Part shown: positions 26,409 through 36,100 of the stretch, in pieces
Layout: every line of letters starts with the position of its first letter
How positions within the stretch are numbered: position 1 is the stretch's first letter
Origin: Variovorax paradoxus
GTDB lineage: Bacteria > Pseudomonadota > Gammaproteobacteria > Burkholderiales > Burkholderiaceae_C
Length of the DNA: 64,000 bases
Direction: 5' to 3'
Assembly (NCBI RefSeq): GCF_024734665.1
Contig: NZ_CP102931.1
Span: forward strand, 2,974,001 to 3,038,000
Translations under genes and position numbers: made by a program
The notes under the pieces: generated by a model
Seen by the model: the letters and a program-made list of their open reading frames with translations, nothing else
What the model was told of the DNA's origin: nothing
The model's database searches: none

Positions 26409-28634
26409 TTAGTGGCGGGCGACCTCGCAAATGAGGCCGTCGGGTTTCCAGACAAGCGACACGATCGGCAGGCCCGGCGCAAAGTCAGCGATGGCACCGA
26501 GCGTGTCCCGGTCCATTTGCGAATGGCTGCCCCCCATGGGATGGGTGTGCCAAGTGCCGATGTAGTGCAGATAGCCCAAGGTGTCGTTGCTTGCCCGGAG
26601 CAGTTGCTGCTGAAGCCCTTGGGTGCCGAGCACGAAGCGGCTCGGCTCCCGAATGCTATCGAGGGGGGCATCGATGACTTCGGCGATGACGATGGTTCGG
26701 CCAAAGTGGTCGATGTGGCCCAACAGAGCTCCGCCGGTTTCCAGGCGGCCGTATTGGGCAGCCTCGCGGACGATCCCCTCCACCACGTTGGCGCCGACAC
26801 GAACACTCCAGCCGCCATCCCCTTCGGCTAAAAGCTCAGCAACAGGATCCACAGCGTAAGAACGCCAACTCATCCCGATGCCATCGCGCCCTTCGAGCCC
26901 GACCGCAAGCACGGCATGGGCGGGTACACCGCCAAGAAGCCATCTCTCGATCTGCATCGCTACGGTGGCAGCGCTGCGCGAAATGGTGCTGTCCGACATC
27001 GGCATGGTGATCGAGCGACAGTTGTCGCCGACGAACACTTCCGCAAGATCGCTTGCATCGCCTCTGATGGTCGTCCCAAGGGCGGGCTCGATGCGGCACA
27101 GGCGAAACAACTGTGCCAACAGATCATCGCAGCGTGGTTGACGCGCTGCCCCTTCCAGCAGCACGACCGCGACGGCGCCGCGGTTGTACATCATGCTGCG
27201 GACAAAACGGCCAGCAACCTTGGCGAGTGGCCTGCTGTGGGTCGCGGCTACTGCGACTTGCGCAGAAGCCGTCGTATCAAGGATCAATTGCGTGGAGGCA
27301 TCGGCCACCTGCTCAAGCTTTGCGTCGTCCTCCAATAGCGAGATGATGTCGGCTGACTCGACCTTCACCTGCGCATGTCCAAGGCTCGCAATCAGCCCTC
27401 CCAGGTTCAGTGTCTTGTCCGGCGGATCCATGCTGACGGCAGCGTGACGCGCCAGGTTGTGCGGCATCAGAGATTCGTTGTCCACGAGAGTCAGTTGACC
27501 GAACCCCGCGCGTCCCAGGTGAAGCGCGATCTTGGAGCCCAGACTTCCACACCCAAGAATGGCAATACGCTGAGCCAAATCCGCCTTTCCAAAACCCGTG
27601 GTGTGGGCAAGCAACTTCGGGCTCAGCCGATGCACGTGATACGCGGGCAAGAGTTGCGCCTGTGCGATGTCAGGCTTGGCAGCACTGCATGGCAATCGCA
27701 ATAGGTAGGGGATGAATTCGATATCCCTGCTTGAACCGATCAAGCGGACGGGGCGACGTGAGGCTAGGACGATACCCACGATAAAGTCACCCGGCCAAGG
27801 CCATAGTTTCGGGATGCTGGCCATCATGCTCGACTGCGAACAAATCGACTCGAGCTGCGAGAGCAGAGCTTTCGCATCGATCCCGAGTTCATCCACGCGC
27901 TGCGACAGCGAGCTCAAGTCATGGACAGTGTCAGGCTGATAAAGGTCGAAAGCCCTGGCGCTTTCACCTTCCCAAGGCGCCATCGCCACAAGAACAGGCG
28001 TATCGCCATGAAAAAGTGGCTTCCTCTGCTCTGCTGAATGCATATCTTGCGTGAACAGCGTGCGCTCGTTCTTGCCCGGAGATAAGCGCACCAAAATGTC
28101 ATCGCCGATCTGCACGTAACGCGCTGGGATCATTGCCAGAGCACCATTGCGCGGCAGCGTGGCCACCATCGCATCAGCGTCAAAATCGAGCAGCACCTTC
28201 GAGTCACCCCTGCGTGTCGGCTCCCAGCCTTGCTGCAAATCCATCAGCTGGCCCGAGGCCGCACGTTCGAGCCAGTTGACAGCCTGATCGACGATGGCCT
28301 CGAAACCCGCTGCGTGCAGTAGATCGTTCAACGAGCCTTGGTAAACGCATGGCGGCACCAAGTTGCCCGCCTTGTGCGGATTGATATGAGGTAGTGCTGT
28401 CGGGAAGTCCTTGCGCAGGAAAAGAACTGGCCCCTCCATCGGATAGGTGGTCGGAAACCGGAAAATGAGCTCCTCCACAGCTCGTACCCCGGTGGCTGAC
28501 ACCCCGTCTACCGCCCGGCTGGGCAGATTGACGCGGATTTCCGCCGTGACAAAGATGAACGAGTCGATCTGCGCTGGCTCGTGAACCAGATGAACTTGCG
28601 GATGGCTGCGAAGCGCAGCCATCGCATCCGCCAC
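26409..28634 (-). CDS. E2-E1-JAB triple fusion (ubiquitin-like conjugation enzyme)
   Basis: 741 residues with three modules. Residues about 1-130 resemble prokaryotic E2 domains, with Cys96 (NLVPPCVYQG) as the probable thioester site and a W-containing C-terminal helix. After a linker, residues about 350-580 are a ThiF/E1 adenylation domain: RIAILGCGSLGSKIAL (nucleotide loop 361-366) and LTLVDNESLMPHNLARH; Cys502, Cys513 or Cys539 could be the E1 cysteine. Residues about 605-741 are a JAB/MPN metalloprotease: Glu632 in LETGGALLG and HTHPMGGSHSQMD supplying His696, His698, Ser705 and Asp708 (six residues between His698 and Ser705). Such fusions can activate, transfer and remove a ubiquitin-like or other protein tag. 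No ubiquitin-like gene is seen nearby. Start is GTG at 28634, not certain, since the frame is open upstream. Confidence 0.85.
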   Translation of the reverse strand: MADAMAALRSHPQVHLVHEPAQIDSFIFVTAEIRVNLPSRAVDGVSATGVRAVEELIFRFPTTYPMEGPVLFLRKDFPTALPHINPHKAGNLVPPCVYQGSLNDLLHAAGFEAIVDQAVNWLERAASGQLMDLQQGWEPTRRGDSKVLLDFDADAMVATLPRNGALAMIPARYVQIGDDILVRLSPGKNERTLFTQDMHSAEQRKPLFHGDTPVLVAMAPWEGESARAFDLYQPDTVHDLSSLSQRVDELGIDAKALLSQLESICSQSSMMASIPKLWPWPGDFIVGIVLASRRPVRLIGSSRDIEFIPYLLRLPCSAAKPDIAQAQLLPAYHVHRLSPKLLAHTTGFGKADLAQRIAILGCGSLGSKIALHLGRAGFGQLTLVDNESLMPHNLARHAAVSMDPPDKTLNLGGLIASLGHAQVKVESADIISLLEDDAKLEQVADASTQLILDTTASAQVAVAATHSRPLAKVAGRFVRSMMYNRGAVAVVLLEGAARQPRCDDLLAQLFRLCRIEPALGTTIRGDASDLAEVFVGDNCRSITMPMSDSTISRSAATVAMQIERWLLGGVPAHAVLAVGLEGRDGIGMSWRSYAVDPVAELLAEGDGGWSVRVGANVVEGIVREAAQYGRLETGGALLGHIDHFGRTIVIAEVIDAPLDSIREPSRFVLGTQGLQQQLLRASNDTLGYLHYIGTWHTHPMGGSHSQMDRDTLGAIADFAPGLPIVSLVWKPDGLICEVARH

Positions 28635-28663
28635 GGCAATGGAAGCTTCTGGCAGGGTGGAAA

Positions 28664-29857
28664 TCAGCCGTGCGGCCGAGGCGTTGCAGCTGACCCGATC
28701 ACGGCGGCGGCCTTGCGGCCGGCCTCCTGCTTGGCCACCTGTTGGACACCCTGAGCGGTCACATTGAAAGTCAACGGCTCAGGCTCTTCCTCGCTGGGGA
28801 TTTCACCGACGCATTTAAAGCTGCCGTTGGCGTCTTTCGCGATCGACTCGTATTCGCGCTTGGCACGGATGCACGGCGGATCCTTGTCGTCGTTCTTGAT
28901 GGCGCGCGAACTGGCGACCACCACGGCCCCCGCACGTGTCACCCCCAGGGCGCTTCGTGCATCCGCGCTGACCTCCGCCTTCTCACGCAGCTCTGACCAG
29001 CTATCCCAGGACAGCGTGTGCCAGGAGCAGTGGTGCGGCGCGAGCAGCAAGTCGTATTCGAGCACCGCCTGGTTGCTCTTGTGTTTATTCCACAGGCGCT
29101 CCCAGATCAGGACTTCGGCATCGCCCGCCACCAGAAAGCGGCAGCCGTCGGAAGTCCTGGCGTCGGCCCCGATCTTCATATTGAGGATCACGCTCGAATG
29201 GTTCTTGCCGAGCTTCTCTTCTTCCGCGGCATCTGCCTGCTTGGGCATAGGCGCGAGCAGCGTCGCCGTGAAGTAGCCGGCCTTGTTGGCCGTGTTCACC
29301 GTGGAGAAGCTCTCGTCGACCTTCACCAGGATAGGCCCCAGATCGTCGGTCTTGCCACCCTCGTCCTCGCCCATCACAAGGATGCGGTCCCCCTCTTCCA
29401 CGCCGGCGAAACCTTTGGTCCGATTGACCCCGACCCGGCGCTTCGCCTCCTTGTTGAATGCTTTGGCGTCGTCGCACAGCACGTGCGATTTGTCCGCTCG
29501 CCGGTACACCAGCGGCGACGACCAGACCTCGCGAATCACGATCTTCTTCTCCGCATCTGGCTTCTCGTCGTCGGCGTAGTCGGCCAGTGGTCCCAGATGG
29601 AAGTGCTTTTGCAGACCGCGGATGTGGTCCTCGTCGGGATGGGTCATCAGAAACGCATCCACATAAGGCCGCTTCTTTGCATCCCGCTTGAGCCGGCCGC
29701 GCAAGTCCGACACCACATCACGGTGTTCGCCGTCAGGGTCATCGGCCCCAGCGCGGATATTGATATCGACGAGGATGCTGGTCTGGTCGCTGTCGGCAAG
29801 CTGTAGCAGAGTCATGTCGCCGCAGCCGACCGGATGGAAGGTGATTGTTGCCGGCAT
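28664..29857 (-). CDS. Second ComEC-like MBL-fold hydrolase, first gene of the E2-E1-JAB operon
   Basis: 397 residues beginning MPATITFHPVGCGDMTLLQL. The metal site is FLMTHPDEDHIRGL (HxDxDH), with further ligands in FLVAGDAEVLIWE and LLAPHHCSWHTLSW. It is longer than the other MBL protein and only distantly similar, so the two are probably not simple duplicates. The C-terminal ~100 residues form an extra charged domain ending in an Ala/Lys-rich tail. It faces the WYL regulator gene across an 79-base gap containing a perfect inverted repeat, so it is the promoter-proximal gene of the operon. Confidence 0.8.
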   Translation of the reverse strand: MPATITFHPVGCGDMTLLQLADSDQTSILVDINIRAGADDPDGEHRDVVSDLRGRLKRDAKKRPYVDAFLMTHPDEDHIRGLQKHFHLGPLADYADDEKPDAEKKIVIREVWSSPLVYRRADKSHVLCDDAKAFNKEAKRRVGVNRTKGFAGVEEGDRILVMGEDEGGKTDDLGPILVKVDESFSTVNTANKAGYFTATLLAPMPKQADAAEEEKLGKNHSSVILNMKIGADARTSDGCRFLVAGDAEVLIWERLWNKHKSNQAVLEYDLLLAPHHCSWHTLSWDSWSELREKAEVSADARSALGVTRAGAVVVASSRAIKNDDKDPPCIRAKREYESIAKDANGSFKCVGEIPSEEEPEPLTFNVTAQGVQQVAKQEAGRKAAAVIGSAATPRPHG

Positions 29858-29885
29858 ATTTAACCTTCAGGTTACAAGTATACTT

Positions 29886-29902
29886 AGTTTATCCAATAAA
29901 CT
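29886..29902. promoter_or_regulatory. Perfect inverted repeat, candidate operator for the WYL regulator
   Basis: AGTTTAT (29886-29892) and ATAAACT (29896-29902) are exact reverse complements with a 3-base centre. They sit midway in the gap between the divergent MBL and WYL genes. A direct repeat of ACTTAG flanks it (about 29882 and 29904). CapW/BrxR-type repressors bind inverted repeats in just such intergenic positions. Confidence 0.6.
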
Positions 29903-29936
29903 GACTTAGGCATAGTAAATTACTGTGTTTTATTCC

Positions 29937-30848
29937 ATGGAATCTCAAAGCGACGCGTCGGAACAGGGGCAAGCACTCCCCCAAGCAGCCTCCTGGAGTC
30001 AGGATCGGCGACTGAAATTCATCGAATTTCGGCTGCGCTGGGATGGCCGCGTTAACCGCAGCGATCTGACAGAGTTCTTCGCCATTTCCAGCCCTCAGGC
30101 TTCCGCTGATCTGGCGAAGTACAACGAAGCCGCCCCCATGAACTTGGCCTACGACCTCAAAGCCAAGTCGTACATGAGGGGGGAAGGGTTTGCGCCCCTG
30201 TACGCGCGTAGCGCGCTGGGCGCGTACCTGAATGAACTGTTCGCGTTGTCCACTGACGTGATCGAGCCAAAGGCCAGTTTCATCGGCTGGCGCCCGGATG
30301 TCGCCGTGGCGCCAACCCCGCGCCGGCTGTTGGACGAGCGTGCACTATCCGTCATCTTGCAAGCGATACGCGAGCAGCGGCGTGCAACCATCGTTTACCA
30401 AGGCATGAAGCGGCCGGAGCCGGTGGAGCGGGAGATCTCCCCTCATGCGCTTGGATTCGACGGATTTCGATGGCACGTCCGGGCCTATTGCCACCTGCGC
30501 GAGAAGTACCAAGACTTCGTCCTTGGTCGCATGGCCGACGCTTCCCTTTCTGAGCATGCTTGGACCTCGGGGGCGGAAGACAAGCAGTGGAACCATTTCC
30601 TGACGCTCGAAATTGGTCCTCATCCGGAACTGTCGGTGGCCGCCAAGCGTGCAATCGGGATGGAATATGGAATGGTCGACAACAGGCTTGAACTGACCTG
30701 TCGAGAGGCCCTGCTTTTCTACGCATTGCGCCGACTCGGCCTGCAGGCACCGCAAGAAGCAATCGAGGCAGCGCCCGCGCAGCAGATTGTCCTGCTCAAT
30801 AGGAACGCGCTGCAACCCTACCTAAACCACCTGCAAGGAGGGGGATAA
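29937..30848 (+). CDS. WYL-domain transcriptional regulator, CapW/BrxR-like
   Basis: 303 residues: N-terminal winged helix (RRLKFIEFRLRWDGRVNRSD, LTEFFAISSPQASADLAKY), a central WYL domain (AIREQRRATIVYQGMKRP, ISPHALGFDGFRWHVRAYC, YQDFVLGRM) and a C-terminal WCX-like extension. This three-part layout is that of CapW/BrxR repressors that guard CBASS and BREX loci. It is divergent from the MBL/E2-E1-JAB operon, next to an inverted repeat, and so is the probable regulator of that operon. Start is the ATG at 29937; the frame opens 4 codons earlier at a non-ATG codon. Confidence 0.85.
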   Translation: MESQSDASEQGQALPQAASWSQDRRLKFIEFRLRWDGRVNRSDLTEFFAISSPQASADLAKYNEAAPMNLAYDLKAKSYMRGEGFAPLYARSALGAYLNELFALSTDVIEPKASFIGWRPDVAVAPTPRRLLDERALSVILQAIREQRRATIVYQGMKRPEPVEREISPHALGFDGFRWHVRAYCHLREKYQDFVLGRMADASLSEHAWTSGAEDKQWNHFLTLEIGPHPELSVAAKRAIGMEYGMVDNRLELTCREALLFYALRRLGLQAPQEAIEAAPAQQIVLLNRNALQPYLNHLQGGG

Positions 30849-31200
30849 ACCCGAGCGTCGCGCATGCGTGGAGGCATGAACTCGCTCGTTGAATGCACGA
30901 GGCAACTGACCTCGTTGAGCGCACCGCCCCCCGAGTCGGTCGTTGCCAGCCAAGAAGCAGCCTGTGCTTGGCGTATCTGCACTGCGCACAGCAGAGACTG
31001 GGGAAAAAGCGCGCACCGGTCCATTGCCCAAGAAGCCCGGCAGCCCATCCAGCCGGTGGATCGCTAGGCACGGCCCTGCCCTCAGCCTCATCGCTGTAAG
31101 ACGACATTGCACAAACAATCCAGTACTGTCCTTAGACCTATGGGGAAGCGCAAACCGGAGCCATTTCCTCCACCAAAGCTAGCACCACGGAGCGACCAAA
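30849..31200. other. Spacer between the ubiquitin-like system and the HEPN gene
   Basis: 352 bases with short open frames in several phases but none with a recognisable protein, ribosome site or family motif. It probably holds the promoter of the HEPN-motif gene, whose ATG at 31201 follows GGAGCG. Confidence 0.35.
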
Positions 31201-31890
31201 ATGTCCATCTCCATCGAGTTTCGCCACAATCTTTCAATAGCTCATCTTTCTGCCGCAGCACTCTTCGCCAGCCAATGCCGCTCTCTCGAGGCAACCGCCG
31301 GAACAACCCATTTCGATAGTCCCGAGCGCCGTCAACACAATGCGTGTGCGATATCTGCAGTCATCGTGGCAGTTGCATTCCTTGAGGCAACGATCAACGA
31401 GCTCTTCGCGGATTGTGCCGAGGCCCCACCCAGAGAGCGGGTGCAGGCGATCGCCTCGAAAGGGTTGCTTGGGCGCCTATGGGCGAAAGGAATCCCGCGT
31501 ACCGCTGCCTATTCGATAACGGAAAAGTACGAGATCGCTCTGGAACTCAGCGGAAGTCTCTCCATGGATCGCGGTGCCCTGCCCTACCAAGACGTCAAGC
31601 TTCTAATCGAACTTCGGAATGCGTTGATTCATTTCGAACCAGAAACGATCACGGGCAGTTGGGATACACAGCCGCAGCGCGCCCACAAGTCCGAAAAGCG
31701 CTTGAGGGGAAAGTTCGATGAGAACGCGCTCGCAGGACCGGGCAACCCCTTCTATCCCGACAAGCTTCTAGGGGCGGGTTGTGCTGCATGGTCGGTGAAG
31801 TCAGCTGTTGCTTTTGCGGATGAGTTTTTTCAGAAGCTCGGTATCGAAGCCACGTACGCGCATGCTCGCTCCGCCTATCTTCCGATCTGA
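31201..31890 (+). CDS. HEPN-motif protein of unknown role
   Basis: 229 residues, mostly helical. The segment KLLIELRNALIHFEPETI contains an RNxxxH motif (Arg-Asn-Ala-Leu-Ile-His), the hallmark of HEPN RNase domains, within a helix context typical of the family. An upstream helix is VIVAVAFLEATINELFADC, similar to the first HEPN helix that often holds an E/D. No nucleotidyltransferase partner is next to it. It is convergent with jetD, 3 bases between stops, inside a defence-gene block. A solitary HEPN toxin or RNase is the best reading; an uncharacterised HEPN-like adaptor is the alternative. Confidence 0.65.
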   Translation: MSISIEFRHNLSIAHLSAAALFASQCRSLEATAGTTHFDSPERRQHNACAISAVIVAVAFLEATINELFADCAEAPPRERVQAIASKGLLGRLWAKGIPRTAAYSITEKYEIALELSGSLSMDRGALPYQDVKLLIELRNALIHFEPETITGSWDTQPQRAHKSEKRLRGKFDENALAGPGNPFYPDKLLGAGCAAWSVKSAVAFADEFFQKLGIEATYAHARSAYLPI

Positions 31891-31893
31891 CAA

Positions 31894-33135
31894 TTACTCC
31901 AGCCCATCAGCTCGAAATGAATGACCAGCCACTGTTCGGCGCGCAGACAATCCACGCAGTTCGCCCTCGACATGAAACCAATCCAGGCGCTCCTGCTCCA
32001 GCCGAACACCGCGCTCCTCTTCCCATCCGTCCCAGTCGTTAGCCAGGAGCGCCTCATACAAGGCTCGTTCTTCGGGCGACAGCCGCGCCCTGTTTGCTTG
32101 GCGATTCGCCTGGGATTCAGTTACCCACCTTGACCGATATCGTTGCAAAGTGCTGTAGTCCATCAGCACAGACCGTATGCTCGGGAAAGTCGCCCTCGCC
32201 AAGGAGAGAATTTCCAGCCCATCCGTATCGATATCGCCCCAGTAGAAGGTATCGGTACAGTGGATCCAGGAAATCTCTGCCGCCACTGACACAGCGCGAC
32301 CAAGACCGACAACCGCGACCGTCGACTCAAGATCCGGCAAGCTGTGTGCTGAGATCACGTTCTCGAGAAAGAGCGTCGCCCGTGGTGCCCAAGGGATTGC
32401 GGACAACTCAACCACGGGTGCGTAGAAATCCCGCATGTTGCCAACAACGCCCCGCAGGTCAGGGTCCAACACCATGACTCGAACGCGTGTTGCTGGTGCG
32501 CGCAAACCGCACAGGCGCAGGAAATCCTTCTCCGTTTCACCGCTTACATCCACATCGCCTCGAAGTAGGCCGACAAGCATCGCGATAGCGCGTCGCTGGC
32601 CGCCCTCGACCCACTTCGTGTCGATACCGACAACAGGCAACTGCCGCAGGTACAAGCCGCTTCGAGGATTGGCAACGATCCATGCGGTCACGGCGAGCAG
32701 GCGATCCACATCCGCATCGGTAGCTTTGCTCAGCCAATCGTAGAGCCGCCCCAGCCCGGATGCCGGCGTCAACTGCGGCCAGCGCTCCATCAGCGCAGCT
32801 CTACGCCTCTGAACACCATCCCATGCACTGACATCACCGGTGAAGTCCGCAACCGCGCGTGGAGAGTCGAACTCGATCCTCACGGGCATTGTCTGACTGC
32901 CGATGCCCCGCATCAGGAAGGTTTCGCGACCCAGCCGAACGCCTGGCGGCAGACGTGTCGCCGTCCATGCGGAGGTCCATTTCGTCACACCATCGAGGCC
33001 GGCCCGGATGTCCGCTGCGGTCGGCGGTTCCAAACCCCGCGTCAGGGGCCATGTTCCCCCACCGTCAATCCAGGTGCGCCGCTGGTTGGTCAAGCGCTGG
33101 CTGGCCCAGGAGCGGACATCAGGTGGCGAGAGCAT
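31894..33135 (-). CDS. jetD: Wadjet subunit JetD (Toprim nuclease, DUF3322/DUF2220)
   Basis: 413 residues. The N-terminal DUF3322-like part includes MPVRIEFDSPRAVADF and LPVVGIDTKWVEGGQ; the C-terminal DUF2220 Toprim domain shows the Glu in LFLENVIS (Glu258) and the acidic pair in FYWGDIDTDGLEIL (Asp301, Asp303). JetD is the nuclease subunit that cuts plasmid DNA extruded by the JetABC motor. I chose the ATG at 33135 (MLSPPDVRSW), which overlaps the jetC stop by 17 bases. It is the last gene of the jet operon. Catalytic residues are intact. Confidence 0.9.
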   Translation of the reverse strand: MLSPPDVRSWASQRLTNQRRTWIDGGGTWPLTRGLEPPTAADIRAGLDGVTKWTSAWTATRLPPGVRLGRETFLMRGIGSQTMPVRIEFDSPRAVADFTGDVSAWDGVQRRRAALMERWPQLTPASGLGRLYDWLSKATDADVDRLLAVTAWIVANPRSGLYLRQLPVVGIDTKWVEGGQRRAIAMLVGLLRGDVDVSGETEKDFLRLCGLRAPATRVRVMVLDPDLRGVVGNMRDFYAPVVELSAIPWAPRATLFLENVISAHSLPDLESTVAVVGLGRAVSVAAEISWIHCTDTFYWGDIDTDGLEILSLARATFPSIRSVLMDYSTLQRYRSRWVTESQANRQANRARLSPEERALYEALLANDWDGWEEERGVRLEQERLDWFHVEGELRGLSARRTVAGHSFRADGLE

Positions 33136-36100
33136 CGTCCACCTTCGCTTTGTTTGCCCCCATTGGACTGTAGTCAACCCGACCGGAGGCTTCGTCATAC
33201 CGAAGGGGCACAGCGTTCGACCGATCGCCACGCTTGGCATAGACCCACACGGCTCCCCCCACATAGGGCTCGATGGTCTGCACCATCTTTCCGGGAGTCG
33301 CGACAATGATCTGAAATCCGAGCGAGCGAAAAACGTTCAGCGCCGCCTCGGTGAAGTCCGGATCCGAACGGTCGAATGCCTCGTCAACCACGACCGTCGC
33401 AAACTGAGGAACTGTTCCACCAGGATTGGCAAGCTGATAACGCAAGGCCGCAGCCATGCAGGTCGCGGCCAGTTTTTGCTTCTGCCCACCAGACTTGCCG
33501 TCGCTTCCGCTATAGACCTGCTCCACCTGATCAGTCCCATCGACGATTTCATGGGCGTCGAACTGCACGTGCTGGCGAACATCCAGAACACGCGTTCGCC
33601 ATCGGATGTCCTCGGACTTGTCGCTGCCTAGGCGCTCGGCAATCTTGCGAAGACGTGCGAAACGAGTTCTTGCGGCTTCGGGGCCATCCACATTGATGAC
33701 CTCGCTCATCGCAATCGCCAGTTCCCGTCGAAAAGTCTTCGAATCTTCGTGCTCGCAGTCGACCCGATGCAGGAACAGGTGTGTCCCTTCGTTGTATGCC
33801 GTGTGCTCCAGACTGTCGTTGACGGCCAGAAGGCGCTTAGCCATGTCGGCGCGTTCACTGGTCAGACTCTGGGAGAGCAGGGTGAGCTGATGGCTATTGT
33901 GTTCCTGCAGTTGCTCAAGAAAGCGTTCCCAGGTGCGGGAGACACCTTCCATAAGCAAGTTTGTGAGGTGCTGGTCAAAGAAGTCGAAGCTGTCGAGAAC
34001 AGGATCATGACCTTTGGTTGCAGCCTTCCATTCGGTCCTCGCGCAAAACACTGCGAGCGCTTTAGTAATCTCGCCTTTCTGCTCCGCTTGAACCGCCTCG
34101 TTCTTGCGAACGGCTCCGTTTGCTTCTTCTCTGAGCCAGGCCAATTCGCGATCGTAGTTCTCCGGTGTGCTTTCGTTGGTTCGGCGGCCTCGCATCTCAT
34201 CGATAGCTTGTTGTTGCGTGGGGGTGAGCTCAATGACAGGCAGAACTCCAAGCCTTTGACGTTCCGACTCCCATTTCTCGATTTGTTTCGCTGCAGCCTC
34301 AACGATGCCGTGCTGGTCCGCCCAATTCCTCTGAGCTTTCTGCTTGTCCTCGAAAGTCCTTTTCACCGCGGCCTGTAACTGCTCGAGTTGCGGACTGTCT
34401 TGTTTCAGAGACTCGATCTGCGACTCGACCTCGAGAATTGCCTGACGCGCACGAGCCTCGTCCATGGTGTGCCAGAACAATCCACTGATTGCTACAAATG
34501 CCTGAAGACGACGACCTGATTCATTTGCCGCGGCTTCATGTTCATCGATGGCAACCTGGGCATCGCCCAGTTTCCGATTGATATCCTGTAGCTGCTGATG
34601 CAAGGCCTCCGCTCGAGCTGAGGTGTCAGTCCCCAGCACCCATCGCGTTTTTTCATTGATCGACGACCGGTCATCCTTCAGGTAGTTCTCGCCTGCCCGC
34701 TTGATCTGCCCATTCAAGGTCAGCGACCGCGGGTAGGCGTCCATTTCGTCCGGCGACTCGACGCAAGCGTAGTCAAACTGGCGATGCACCTCATTCACCA
34801 ACCAGCGGTTGAATTCGTGATCGGCAACATCAATCTTTCCAGCTGCGTTAGCCGGCAAGCGAGCGCGTATCGACTCGACCACAGGCCGGACGGGTCGATA
34901 GGTCAGGCGGCCCCTCAAATGCCTTCGATCAACAAGACGCCGCACCTCATCCAACAAATCCGAGGGGACCAACATCGTGACGCCAAAGCCTCCCACGAGC
35001 CGCTCCAGCGCGCCTTGCCATTGCTTGTCCTGCGTCTTGACCGACAACAGTTCGGCGGCAAACGGAAAGGTGTCATCGTCGACGTCGAGTGCTTTCGCCA
35101 GCATGCTCCGAATATCTTGCTGCTCCACCGGCACGTTGGATCGAGGAGCCTTTGCCAGCGCCGCCAGTTGGCCTTGAACCGAGCTCTGCAATGGTTGCCA
35201 TATGGCCTTGACTCCCACAGCCTCCTGGAAGCGACTGGTATCGAGTCTGAGGCCGCTGTCCATAGCCACTACCGCTTCAGATTGGAGCTGAGCGAATTCT
35301 TCCTCGGTTGCCGGAACCGGGCGCTTCAAGGTCCCGCAGGCCTGTTCCAGGCTTTGGCGCTGCAGTTTCGCGTCCTTGCTGAGCGCTTGCGCCTGCTCCA
35401 GGTCCTCGCTCAAGCGCCGCAGGTCTCTACCGCCACCTAAGGCTTCCTGGCGAATAGCCTCCGCATGCAGTCCCTCTACTGACTGAAGTGCGGTTGCCCG
35501 TGACGCCAACAGCGAACGCTTTGCCCCAAGAATCGGCCCCGCTTGCGCGATGGCCTGGTCATGAACTGCGATGCCCAGCGGCACCGCGAAAAGCTGAACG
35601 CCGGTAGCGATTTCCCTGAGCCGGCTCTCCTCCAGTTGCAACGCGTCCAGTCGTTGGCGAGCCTCTCGTGCCGGCATGAGGACATCACGCTGCTCCGTCG
35701 CGGTCATCCAGTCCGCGTGTGCTTCGCTTAGTTTCTGGAACTGATTGACGACATCCTTGGCGACCTCGAAGGTACCTGGCTCGTCGAGCATGAATTCGCG
35801 CAGGAACGCGGTGATGCTGTCCACGCTCTTGGTCGACTGGGTCTTGTGCAGCAGCAGAAGCGCCATATCGTCGCGAATGCTTAGCGCCCTTGTGAACGCT
35901 GCCATATAGCGCGAAAAAGCCTCGTAGGGCTCCACGCCGGCGGACTTCAATGCGCGATGCAGCCGTGTGGTGTCGAAGTCGGAATCAGCGAAGAAGTCGA
36001 GTTCGTGGATGTCAAACTCGCGCTCCGCGATCAGATAGCGGCGGTGCAAGTCATTGCTGGCACCTCGGACCCAATACAGGTGCACAAGGGTCACCACTTT

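Noticed and set aside
25334..31890. Search for a CD-NTase or a ubiquitin-like gene to call this CBASS or Bil
   Set aside because: No nucleotidyltransferase GS motif or Gly-Gly-ending small protein was found in any frame, so I did not assign either name.
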